From CAADGY01 sp035714225 (GTDB lineage Bacteria; Acidobacteriota; Terriglobia; Bryobacterales; Bryobacteraceae), in the NCBI GenBank assembly GCA_035714225.1, contig DASTMK010000597.1, forward strand, positions 1 through 9,895: a stretch of DNA of 9,895 bases, written 5' to 3'. Under the pieces are notes generated by a model. That model ran no database searches and was not told the origin of the DNA. It worked only from the letters and a program-made list of their open reading frames with translations. Position 1 is the stretch's first letter; every line of letters begins with the position of its first letter. Shown here one piece after another: positions 1 to 6,285 of the stretch. The position numbers and the translations under genes are program-made.

Positions 1-231
1 GCGCGGGTGCTGGTTCTGGCGGGAGCGTTGATGGGCGGCGAGATCGAAAAAGCGGTCAGGGAAGTACGCGACCGGGGGTTGCTGGTGATCAGCCTGAACA
101 TGGCGGGAAGCGTTCCGGAGGCGGCAGACCTGGTGGTAACCGATCCGGTTCAGGCAGGAGTGATGGCGGTGATGGCTACGGCCGACACCGCCAAGTTCAA
201 CATCGAGCGGCTCAAAAGAAGAGTCTTCTAA
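1..231 (+). CDS. 3' end of an unrecognised gene (C-terminal 76 residues)
   Basis: The frame is open from the first base and ends at TAA 229-231, so the start lies outside the window. The visible part begins ARVLVLAGALMGGEIEKAV and alternates hydrophobic beta-like stretches (VLVLAG, LLVISLN, ADLVVTD) with charged helices, as in a Rossmann-like alpha/beta domain. It ends in a basic tail, ERLKRRVF. I do not recognise the family and assign no function. It is convergent with the anti-sigma gene, from which it is separated by 97 bp. The frame is clearly coding by composition (GC-rich third positions and sensible secondary structure). Confidence 0.75.
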   Translation, partial: ARVLVLAGALMGGEIEKAVREVRDRGLLVISLNMAGSVPEAADLVVTDPVQAGVMAVMATADTAKFNIERLKRRVF

Positions 232-269
232 AGCTTGTTGAAAACGTAGAAATCCGCTTGCTAACGCGC

Positions 270-314
270 GCGGCTCAGTCCCAGAGCCGTGACCGTGAGG
301 GAGCGGTGGCTCCC
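270..314. terminator. Two tandem hairpins in a convergent gap, possible bidirectional terminator
   Basis: The first hairpin has arms CGGCTC (271-276) and GAGCCG (284-289) with a 7-nt loop. The second has arms GGGAGC (299-304) and GCTCCC (309-314) with a GGTG tetraloop. GAGCC (284-288) can also pair with GGCTC (308-312), so the structures could interchange. They lie between two convergent genes, the usual place for a shared terminator. No T-tract follows on either strand, so intrinsic termination is uncertain; a dispersed REP-like repeat is an alternative. Confidence 0.45.
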
Positions 315-328
315 AGACTTCCTGAAAA

Positions 329-967
329 CTACTCCACCTGGATTCCGAATTCCCGAAGAGGCGCTTCGGTCTGATCCGGTTGATAGATTCGTACCCAATA
401 CCGGCCTGCTTCCAGACCATCCTTGATAGAGACCACGAGCTTGTTGGCGTCCGGTTTCGCTTCGGACCGGTAGACCACATCTCCTTCCCGGTCGACGATT
501 TCCACACGGTAAGCTTCAGCAGCCGGTACGCCTGTCAGGTCTGCCCGGAGTTCTACGCGCTCGCCGGAGCGTATCGCGGCAGGTCCGTTGCCATCACCGC
601 TACGATAGGCCATCAGCTCAACACTTTTTACGCTGGTGCCGCTTTCCTGTTGCGTGGGAATCCATATCGCGAGCAGCGCGATGGCCGCGGCCACTGGCAC
701 CCAGGCCAGTTTCGGTACCTGGGGCAAGGAGAGGTTAGCGAAGATACGGTTCAGAAGGCTGCGCCGGGCGGGCGCGGGATCCTGTACAGCCTGCCGGAAT
801 GCGATGAGGAAGGTCTCAGTTTCTTCGAGCCTGTCCCGGCATTCCGAACAGATCAGCAGATGCTCTTCGAGATCGGCTGCTTCGGGCTCGAGCAATTTGC
901 TCATCGCATACTGTTCGAGCAATTCATCGCTCGCGTGAGAACCTGTCATATCGTCCACCATCATCAT
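329..967 (-). CDS. Putative anti-sigma factor: N-terminal zinc-finger motif, one TM helix, extracytoplasmic beta domain
   Basis: The product has 212 residues. An N-terminal cytoplasmic segment holds H36-x3-C40-x2-C43, the HxxxCxxC pattern of zinc-binding anti-sigma (ZAS, zf-HC2-like) domains. One hydrophobic helix follows at about residues 84-106. The rest (about 110-212) is probably outside the cytoplasm and has the strand pattern of a small Ig-like sandwich. It is the last gene of the - strand operon, 38 bp after the ECF sigma gene, the normal place for a cognate anti-sigma. I chose the first of three consecutive ATGs (967); GGAGGA lies 12 nt upstream and is partly buried in a hairpin. In the family, the ZAS domain binds the sigma factor at the membrane and releases it after a conformational change or proteolysis. 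The partnership is inferred from position. Confidence 0.8.
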   Translation of the reverse strand: MMMVDDMTGSHASDELLEQYAMSKLLEPEAADLEEHLLICSECRDRLEETETFLIAFRQAVQDPAPARRSLLNRIFANLSLPQVPKLAWVPVAAAIALLAIWIPTQQESGTSVKSVELMAYRSGDGNGPAAIRSGERVELRADLTGVPAAEAYRVEIVDREGDVVYRSEAKPDANKLVVSIKDGLEAGRYWVRIYQPDQTEAPLREFGIQVE

Positions 968-981
968 AAATGAATGATGTC

Positions 982-1000
982 CTCCATCTGTTGTATGGAG
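982..1000 (-). promoter_or_regulatory. Hairpin over the Shine-Dalgarno site of the anti-sigma gene
   Basis: In the mRNA, arms CUCCAU (1000-995) and AUGGAG (987-982) form a perfect 6-bp stem with a 7-nt loop. The 3' arm contains most of the anti-sigma Shine-Dalgarno sequence. The sigma stop codon (1008-1006) is only 5 nt before the 5' arm, so a ribosome ending sigma translation would cover that arm and open the site. This suggests translational coupling of sigma and anti-sigma. Confidence 0.5.
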
Positions 1001-1005
1001 TGCGG

Positions 1006-1701
1006 TTAACGTGAGCTAGCTCTCAGAAAAACCGAAAGCTGGCGCCGGACCTGTTTCTTTTTGCCGAGGTCGCCAAATCGTCCCTTCGCCCGTGATTTCA
1101 ACAACCTGAACTGTGTTTCCGTAAGCTCCATATCCGCGCAGATTTGTTCCTGGCTTTGCTCCAGAAGATAAAAGCGGGTAAGAATTTCGCGATCTCGTGT
1201 CGCCAGTTCGCTCAGGACGGTTTTCATGAGATCGGCCTTTTCCTTTGCCACGATGCGCTGCTCCGGATTTAAGGACGGATCCACAAGCCGGACGCCACTT
1301 TCGATGTCCACTTGTTCCCGCCGGGCGTGCACCGCCCGGTCGATGTGGCCGGCCACCTGGCGCCGCACGATGGTGCGCACGAAACCCATCAAGCGTTGGG
1401 GGTCCCTCAACTCTCCGCGACGGATGGCTTTTACGACGATTAAAAACGCGTCGTGGACTTTATCGTCCAGCTCCTGCGAACCTAACGAACGGCAAAGGAA
1501 AAAGCGGATGCCTTTGGAGAACAACTGATAAAGCTCTTCCATTGCATCTTCTTCCCCCGCCTGGATGCGTTCGACAAGACATGTCCAGTCCTGCGCCGCT
1601 TCCGGGGTTGGGCCTGCGGGGGAGGGCGGCAAATCGTTTTCTTGCACGTCACTCTCCTTAGGATCAACGAGAAGATCCGGCTGGCATGCGATGGGCGCCA
1701 T
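1006..1701 (-). CDS. ECF-type RNA polymerase sigma factor
   Basis: The product has 231 residues. Sigma region 2 covers about residues 53-122 (LYQLF, DDKVHDAFLIVVKAI, FVRTIVRRQV). Region 4 covers about 157-210 (LSELATRDREILTRFYLL, then a helix-turn-helix of QSQEQICADMELTETQFRLLKSRA type). There is no region 1.1 or region 3, which defines the ECF class. About 40 extra polar residues precede region 2. The ATG at 1701 is preferred over one at 1740: it lies 5 nt after the stop of the CHAT gene and has GGAAAGGA 9 nt upstream, whereas the 1740 start would overlap the CHAT gene by 34 bp and add an unrelated peptide. It sits between the TPR-CHAT protein and the anti-sigma-like gene and is expected to be held inactive by the latter. 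The target promoters are unknown; self-activation of the operon is possible. Confidence 0.9.
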   Translation of the reverse strand: MAPIACQPDLLVDPKESDVQENDLPPSPAGPTPEAAQDWTCLVERIQAGEEDAMEELYQLFSKGIRFFLCRSLGSQELDDKVHDAFLIVVKAIRRGELRDPQRLMGFVRTIVRRQVAGHIDRAVHARREQVDIESGVRLVDPSLNPEQRIVAKEKADLMKTVLSELATRDREILTRFYLLEQSQEQICADMELTETQFRLLKSRAKGRFGDLGKKKQVRRQLSVFLRASSR

Positions 1702-1706
1702 AAATT

Positions 1707-4181
1707 CTATTCCTTTCCAACTACAAAATACGCCGGCCAATCTCGTGCGTGCGTCTGGCCAGTCTCTTCTTTCAAAAAATCTCTCTGTGCCAGATGCAGG
1801 GCTTCGGCGGCACGAGCGCCCGCCGACCCTCCCTTCAACTGGTGTAAGTGCTCATAAAACCGCACCAGTAGCTTGCCTTCGTCGTCCGTAACCGGCCAGT
1901 GGGTCGCCGCGACCGCTCCGGCGCCACCATGCAGCCATGCCCTGGTCAGACCCATCAGGCCCGCGCCGGGCAAAGCCTCACCCGTTCCGGAATTGCAGCC
2001 GCTCATCACGACAATTCCGGTTTGGAAACGAAGCGCGGAAATCTGGAGCGGTCCTACGAAATCACCTGAGCCATCGGGCCCGAGCGACAATGCAATCATC
2101 GCCTCTTCGGGGTTCACCGGAGAGCTTACTACGTGGGAGGCGATGTGGACTACAGCCGGTTTCCGGGCGAAGGTGGCACGAATGGAATCCCAATTTGCCT
2201 CTGCGCCCGCCAGCAGTTCCGGCTTGACGCCGCTTTTTGCGGCCCAGACATTGGCGCAGGCCCGGATCTCGCGGCCGGTTCCCGGTAGACGAGCCAGCTC
2301 AAAAGACCGGCTCCCCTCCGCATCGACAGCCCGGCCGAAAAGAGAGAACAGGGATCCGGTTTTGCGGGCGGAGCGCGGTGTCCGCGGCCCCTGCCAGCGC
2401 GAGTCGGCCTGGTTGTAGATTGGATCGCCGGCGGCGACAAAGAGTCCACTGTCACGCACGTCCGTGCCGGGTGTTTTCAGGATCGCCGGCATGACAAGCA
2501 GTACATGATTTTCGACCAGGTACCTAGGCTTTTCGTCCTCGAAAGAATCCACGAGCGCGGCAAATGGCAATTTGTAAAGCGGCCCATCCAGCAAAATCTT
2601 CCAACGTTTCCGCGCGAGTGCCTGTTCCGGCAAGTCGTCGAAGAGCGTCCGGTAGAGTTCAACTCCCTGTGTAGCGGCGGTGGTGGAACCCGTCTGGACG
2701 GCGTGTTGGAAGCCGGCCACCTGGCGGGCAATGACCTTTTCCGGAGGCAACGGCCGCAACTCCAAATCACGATCCGTCAGAGCCCACACGACGGACACGT
2801 TTGGTGTGATGTGGAAGCTCAACAGTAATTCGTCCCGGCCAAGCCCGAAATCGTGCACCGCCCCCGGAGCGGAGGGATGTACTACGTGCGCTTCCAAACC
2901 CGCGCGCGCTTCCATTTCATTGAGCTCGACGTTTAGCCGGTCGATTCTGTCATCCACCGCGGCGGTCCTGTTACGGAACGCTGCGGCCTGTGCGGCGCGA
3001 AGCTGGGCGAGCCGTTCCCAATATTCGGCGGGCAAGCGGGATTCGAGGTCCCCAACACGATCGCGAAGCGCCAGCGCGCGAATCTCCTGGGCAGCTTGGA
3101 GACCCATTTCCGCGTATCGCCTGACGCGGGTTTCCAGATACAGCGCACAGGCGGTCTCGATAAAAGACGAGTAGACATCGTGTAGTTCGACGTTGCTGCT
3201 GTTCTTCAAAGACGCAACCGGAATCACTTCCAGGCGCGCCACACGGACCATATCGATAGCCGTTTGAAAATCGCCGAGCGCTTCGCGAAGCTTCCCCCCG
3301 GCTTTTTTCACCAACCCGCGCCTGTGGTACGGCGTCCAGAGCGGCATTTGAGCGCTCGCCTGCCGCGACGTTTCAATGGCGCGATTCATGAGAACTTCGG
3401 CTGAGTGCAGGTCGCCCTGTGCGAGACGCAGTAATCCCAATTTGGGATAGGAAAGAAACAGGTCCTTGCCGCCATTCAACTTCCGTAGCCGGAAAGCGTT
3501 CGTCAGCGCGATTTCGGCGCGGTCCAGGTCTCCCGCCCGTTGCCATGCCTCGCCGAGATGGTCCCAGGCCAGCGCCTCCATTGCCGGATCGGCTTCGGCA
3601 TCGGCCGTCGCGATCGCCGCTCCAAAATACCGGGTAGCGGCGGCGAGATCGCCCAGGTAGCTCTGGATTCCACCAGCCAAAATAAACAGTCGAGCCCTGA
3701 CCGCATTCGATGTCTCCGGGGCCAGGCCGTCGAGCGCTTGCTGGACCTCTTCCCAAGCACCTTTTTCATCTCCCATTTGGAGATATATCGACGCGATGTT
3801 TCCCGAAATGGCCGGGCCACTCTCCGCATCGCCTGCTCTGGATGCAAGGTCCTTTGCCCGGATATACACCTGCATTGCACGCCGATATTGCAGCAAATAC
3901 AGATGTGCGGCACCCAAATTGTTGAGAACACGAATGGCTGATGCAGTATCGCCTTTTTCAAGAGCCATGTTAAAACCCTGCTCGTAAAGCGCTGCCGCCT
4001 GGAGAAAACGGCCTTTTCCGAGGCTGTCAAACGCTTTCTGGCGGAGTTCACGAAAGGCGGCATCATTCCAGAGAAATGCTTGGGAGGAGTTGGAAGAGAG
4101 TGAACGGACCGGTCCCGGCCGGCTGCTCACATTTGGTAGGAGCAGCAGCAGGAAACCCGTCGCTGCGGCGGTAAATCGCAC
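1707..4181 (-). CDS. TPR-CHAT protein, putative exported caspase-like cysteine protease
   Basis: The product has 824 residues. The first 20 form a signal peptide or membrane anchor (basic start, then GFLLLLLP). Tetratricopeptide-like helical repeats occupy about 45-420 (for example AAALYEQGFNMALEKGD, RAMQVYIRAKDLASRAGD, AEIALTNAFRLRKL), followed by a charged helix at about 385-428. The C-terminal CHAT domain spans about 520-824, with the expected dyad: His683 in VVHIASHVV and Cys729 in VVMSGCNSGTGE, then GGAGAVAATHWPV. CHAT is a clan CD (caspase/separase) peptidase fold; TPRs usually bind partners. The start at 4181 is GTG with no convincing Shine-Dalgarno. No in-frame alternative lies between it and the upstream stop codon. 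It heads an operon with an ECF sigma factor and a membrane anti-sigma-like protein, so the latter is a candidate substrate. Activity is inferred from the dyad; many CHAT proteins are uncharacterised. Confidence 0.88.
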   Translation of the reverse strand: MRFTAAATGFLLLLLPNVSSRPGPVRSLSSNSSQAFLWNDAAFRELRQKAFDSLGKGRFLQAAALYEQGFNMALEKGDTASAIRVLNNLGAAHLYLLQYRRAMQVYIRAKDLASRAGDAESGPAISGNIASIYLQMGDEKGAWEEVQQALDGLAPETSNAVRARLFILAGGIQSYLGDLAAATRYFGAAIATADAEADPAMEALAWDHLGEAWQRAGDLDRAEIALTNAFRLRKLNGGKDLFLSYPKLGLLRLAQGDLHSAEVLMNRAIETSRQASAQMPLWTPYHRRGLVKKAGGKLREALGDFQTAIDMVRVARLEVIPVASLKNSSNVELHDVYSSFIETACALYLETRVRRYAEMGLQAAQEIRALALRDRVGDLESRLPAEYWERLAQLRAAQAAAFRNRTAAVDDRIDRLNVELNEMEARAGLEAHVVHPSAPGAVHDFGLGRDELLLSFHITPNVSVVWALTDRDLELRPLPPEKVIARQVAGFQHAVQTGSTTAATQGVELYRTLFDDLPEQALARKRWKILLDGPLYKLPFAALVDSFEDEKPRYLVENHVLLVMPAILKTPGTDVRDSGLFVAAGDPIYNQADSRWQGPRTPRSARKTGSLFSLFGRAVDAEGSRSFELARLPGTGREIRACANVWAAKSGVKPELLAGAEANWDSIRATFARKPAVVHIASHVVSSPVNPEEAMIALSLGPDGSGDFVGPLQISALRFQTGIVVMSGCNSGTGEALPGAGLMGLTRAWLHGGAGAVAATHWPVTDDEGKLLVRFYEHLHQLKGGSAGARAAEALHLAQRDFLKEETGQTHARDWPAYFVVGKE

Positions 4182-4223
4182 GAGATGAACAAGAGAGAGA
4201 AAAGGAACGGGGCTGGCTCCTAA

Positions 4224-4248
4224 GGAGTACTCTTATCAGATGTACTCC
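4224..4248. repeat. Inverted repeat GGAGTAC-N11-GTACTCC, operator or leader hairpin
   Basis: Perfect 7-bp arms at 4224-4230 and 4242-4248 are separated by 11 nt. On the - strand the repeat begins about where transcription from the predicted -10 (4254-4259) would start. It is therefore either an operator over the start site or a hairpin at the very 5' end of the CHAT-sigma-anti-sigma mRNA. Confidence 0.5.
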
Positions 4249-4253
4249 TCAGA

Positions 4254-4262
4254 AGTATACCA
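4254..4262 (-). promoter_or_regulatory. Extended -10 promoter of the CHAT-sigma-anti-sigma operon
   Basis: Read on the - strand this is TGGTATACT: a TG-N extended -10 followed by TATACT (5/6 to TATAAT). No good -35 lies 16-18 nt upstream, which is common for extended -10 promoters. Transcription would start near 4247, giving a leader of about 65 nt. This looks like a housekeeping-sigma promoter; I do not see a convincing ECF-type promoter. Confidence 0.5.
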
Positions 4263-4280
4263 GAGCTAATAGTCCGAAGA

Positions 4281-4292
4281 ACGGATTTCCGT
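4281..4292. repeat. Short palindrome ACGGA-TT-TCCGT in the -35 region
   Basis: Perfect 5-bp arms around a 2-nt centre overlap the place where the -35 of the promoter at 4254-4262 would lie. It may be a regulator-binding site. A 12-bp palindrome can also arise by chance. Confidence 0.3.
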
Positions 4293-4554
4293 GAAGGATA
4301 GTTAAGTTAAATCATGCGCCTGTGGGAGCGCATCGAATTGCAACCTTGCAAATTAGAGCCACAGACCGGGAATGACGATGATGATCGGATCGGATCCCAT
4401 GTTTCTGTTCTCGGAAGCGCACGATGCGTTGATCGCTTGCTACGACTTCAGAATATCCGGCCAAAAAAACAAAAAGAGGCGCTATGGTTTGGAAATGCTT
4501 GATAAATGGAGACATTCCTCCGGAATTCAGTCGGTGATCGCTCTCGCCGGGAGA
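4293..4554. other. Non-coding remainder of the 373-bp intergenic region
   Basis: No supported gene. Short open frames on both strands here have no family-like sequence and no good Shine-Dalgarno. A poly-A run (4463-4476, reading as a T-rich run on the - strand) lies downstream of the oxidoreductase gene, but no GC-rich stem precedes it, so I do not call a terminator. Base composition is less GC-rich than in the flanking genes. Confidence 0.5.
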
Positions 4555-5649
4555 TTATAATTTTAGAATTGTGCGCTGATCCGCCGCGTCGCGCGCAGCC
4601 AGCACGATTTCGTTGGTGCGGTATATGTCTTTGAGCGTCAGGGTAGGTTCCTTCCCGGCGTATACCGAGAGCAGATAGTCGATGAATACGGAACCCCCGG
4701 GCGGAAGATCGGAGATCACCCTGGGTTTTGCTTTGTCCGTCATGACCGTTACGCCGGTGGCGGCCATGTATTCCGCCACGCCCTTCGTTCCTGCAAGGCG
4801 CAGCCGGTCATCTCCGTGTGTCGGTGCCGATTCGGGGCGGAAGTAATCCATCCGAAGCGTTGCGGTGCCGCCGTTGTCGAGTTGGAAGATGCTGGCGGTG
4901 GTGTTTTCCATGGCCTTATTGCCGGGCGAACCGACGATGCCCTGAAACGACGCCGTAGCCGTGAACTCCCGCCCGCTTGTCCAGCGCATCAGGTCCACCA
5001 TATGGATGCCGATCCAGGGGATGGTGCCGCCATAGGTCTCGGAGCGCAGCATCCACTCGGGTCTGCTTCCGGCCTTGTAGGATTTCTGAGCGGAAATCAG
5101 GGCGATTTCACCGAGCTCACCGGAATCCACAATCTGCTTCAGCGCCAGATAAGAAGGGGAGTAGCGCATCGGCAGCAGCATTCCAAGTTGGATGCCGGAG
5201 GCGGAGACAGCCTGCTTTACGCGCTCGAGATCGGAAGTCACAATCGCCAGCGGCTTCTCGGCGATTACGTTGAGCCCGCGTTTCGCGCTCGCGATGACGG
5301 CTCCGGCACGCTCTCCGTTGTTATTGCAGACGGCAACAACGTCGACTTTCTCCCCGTCCAGCATGCGTTCGTAATCGGTGAACTGTTTGGCGCCGGCGAG
5401 GCGCGGATTTCGCGCAGCCCTTGCCATCGCCGCGGGCTTGTCCGATATGGCGGCTACCTCGACGTCGGGCAAACGGGAAAGGACGCCGGTGATTTCACCG
5501 GGGTGCCCATCAAAACCGATAATGGCGATCCGGACCTTGCGCGGCAAACGCACTTCGCTTCGAGGTTGCTGGGCAGACGCGATGGCCGCGGCAGCCGCGG
5601 AGAGGACGGCTCGCCGGCTGACCGGTCCGAGGGCTGTTCTTCTGTTCAT
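4555..5649 (-). CDS. Tat-exported Gfo/Idh/MocA family oxidoreductase, catalytic Asp replaced
   Basis: The product has 364 residues. The N-terminus has a twin-arginine motif (SRRAVLS, 11-17) and an alanine-rich stretch ending near ASAQ, typical of Tat-exported members in Acidobacteria and Planctomycetes. The Rossmann NAD(P) domain starts with VRIAIIGFDGHPG (39-51), a variant of the usual GxGxxG loop. The family EKP motif is at 131-133. In the block consensus GG-x-x-x-D-x-G-x-H-x-x-D the sequence reads GGTIPWIGIHMVD, so the usual Asp is Trp212 while His216 and Asp219 remain. Known relatives oxidise or reduce sugars and polyols; the substrate here is unknown. The ATG at 5649 has GGGAG 9 nt upstream; a GTG at 5667 would put that site inside the gene. 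It is the last gene of the BMC operon, 41 bp after a pentamer gene. Export is at odds with a cytosolic shell. Confidence 0.88.
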   Translation of the reverse strand: MNRRTALGPVSRRAVLSAAAAAIASAQQPRSEVRLPRKVRIAIIGFDGHPGEITGVLSRLPDVEVAAISDKPAAMARAARNPRLAGAKQFTDYERMLDGEKVDVVAVCNNNGERAGAVIASAKRGLNVIAEKPLAIVTSDLERVKQAVSASGIQLGMLLPMRYSPSYLALKQIVDSGELGEIALISAQKSYKAGSRPEWMLRSETYGGTIPWIGIHMVDLMRWTSGREFTATASFQGIVGSPGNKAMENTTASIFQLDNGGTATLRMDYFRPESAPTHGDDRLRLAGTKGVAEYMAATGVTVMTDKAKPRVISDLPPGGSVFIDYLLSVYAGKEPTLTLKDIYRTNEIVLAARDAADQRTILKL

Positions 5650-5660
5650 GGTGCGATTCT

Positions 5661-5681
5661 CCCACACCGCACGCGGGTGGG
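5661..5681 (-). promoter_or_regulatory. Hairpin overlapping the oxidoreductase Shine-Dalgarno site
   Basis: Arms CCCAC-a-CCGC (5661-5670) and GCGG-GTGGG (5673-5681) form a 9-bp stem with one bulged base and a very short loop, so the innermost pair must open. The Shine-Dalgarno of the downstream gene (GGGAG, 5663-5659 on the - strand) overlaps one arm. It could lower oxidoreductase translation or partially stop transcription leaving the shell genes. No T-tract follows. Confidence 0.4.
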
Positions 5682-5690
5682 GGCGCTTTA

Positions 5691-5987
5691 TTATGGTGTT
5701 TTGGCTTGCGCGGCTTCCGGCAACAGATCGACGCAGTCGATTACTCCGATGACCGCCATGTCAATCGGTGACTGGGGCCGCCCCACGCTGGTCATGGCAC
5801 TGAAGCCTTCGGTAACCAGCAGGACGCGATCGCCAACGCCGGCATCGACGGAATCGAGCGCTACCACGGCATCGCCGCGATCGGTGCCGTCCAGGTTCAG
5901 CGGCTGAACCATCAGAATCTTTCGTCCTTCATGGCTCGCATGTTTGCGCGTCGCAACCACCTCACCGATGACCCTCGCGATCAGCAA
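5691..5987 (-). CDS. BMC-P shell pentamer (EutN/CcmL family), third copy
   Basis: The product has 98 residues, the usual family length. It shows the family pattern MLIARVIGEVVATRKH at the N-terminus, GRKILMVQPL (21-30), a small barrel core (VVALDSVDAGVGDRVLLVTEG), and the closing strand PIDMAVIGVIDCVDLL. EutN/CcmL proteins form pentamers that cap the twelve vertices of the icosahedral shell. I chose TTG 5987, which gives the canonical N-terminus and follows the preceding pentamer stop after 4 nt. An ATG at 6035 would overlap that gene by 44 bp and add a basic, unrelated peptide. Its N-terminus resembles the first copy (LIARV.G.VVATRK), so these two may be the closer paralogues. Confidence 0.92.
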   Translation of the reverse strand: MLIARVIGEVVATRKHASHEGRKILMVQPLNLDGTDRGDAVVALDSVDAGVGDRVLLVTEGFSAMTSVGRPQSPIDMAVIGVIDCVDLLPEAAQAKTP

Positions 5988-5991
5988 TGCT

Positions 5992-6276
5992 TCAGCCCGC
6001 TTCCTTCGTCCGCTTGATCGTAAGCTCATCCACAATGCCGACGATCGTTGAATCCGCCGGAACTTCGTCCGGCAGGAAAGGAAAAGTCGACTCGCGGCCG
6101 CGGCACCAGTAAACCAGTTCGCCGGCGCCGGCGCCCGTGCAATCCGCTACGACGATTCTCCTGCCGGTGGGTTTGAGCTCGGGAGTCAATGGCTGGACGA
6201 TGAGCAGCCTGTGCCCGTCGAGGTTCGCGTTCTTTACCGTAGCCCAGACTTTACCTACCACTTTGCCGAGATACAA
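5992..6276 (-). CDS. BMC-P shell pentamer (EutN/CcmL family), second copy
   Basis: The product has 94 residues, starting MYLGKVVGKVWATVKN and containing GHRLLIVQPL, ADCTGAGAGELVYWCRGRES and DSTIVGIVDEL, all diagnostic for EutN/CcmL vertex proteins. The start codon is TTG at 6276, 9 nt after the stop of the previous pentamer gene, with GAGAG 5 nt upstream. It differs from its two neighbours in the mid loop (YWCRGRESTFPF), so the three copies are unlikely to be interchangeable. Pentamers of different sequence may occupy different vertices or bind different partners; this is inference. Confidence 0.93.
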   Translation of the reverse strand: MYLGKVVGKVWATVKNANLDGHRLLIVQPLTPELKPTGRRIVVADCTGAGAGELVYWCRGRESTFPFLPDEVPADSTIVGIVDELTIKRTKEAG

Positions 6277-6285
6277 ATCAGACTC

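Noticed and set aside
380..973. Open frame of 197 codons on the + strand opposite the anti-sigma gene
   Set aside because: The - strand frame has the HxxxCxxC motif, a TM helix and operon context. The + strand frame has none of these and ends in a His run made by the ATG repeat of the real gene.
1702..1740. N-terminal extension of the sigma factor to ATG 1740
   Set aside because: It would overlap the CHAT gene by 34 bp and lacks a good ribosome site, while ATG 1701 has GGAAAGGA at suitable spacing and a 5-nt intergenic gap.
329..4181. A CRISPR or type III-E Craspase locus, suggested by the TPR-CHAT plus sigma pairing
   Set aside because: No repeat-spacer array, Cas7-11, Cas1/2 or Csx30-like gene is visible in the window. 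The analogy is only one of architecture.
4463..4476. A-rich run read as a terminator T-tract for the oxidoreductase gene (- strand)
   Set aside because: No GC-rich stem lies directly upstream on the - strand, so an intrinsic terminator is not supported.
4816..5907. Long open frame on the + strand opposite the oxidoreductase and a pentamer gene
   Set aside because: It lies antisense to two well-supported genes, crosses both, has no domain-like sequence and low-complexity Arg/Gly/Ser content. It is a typical GC-rich shadow frame.
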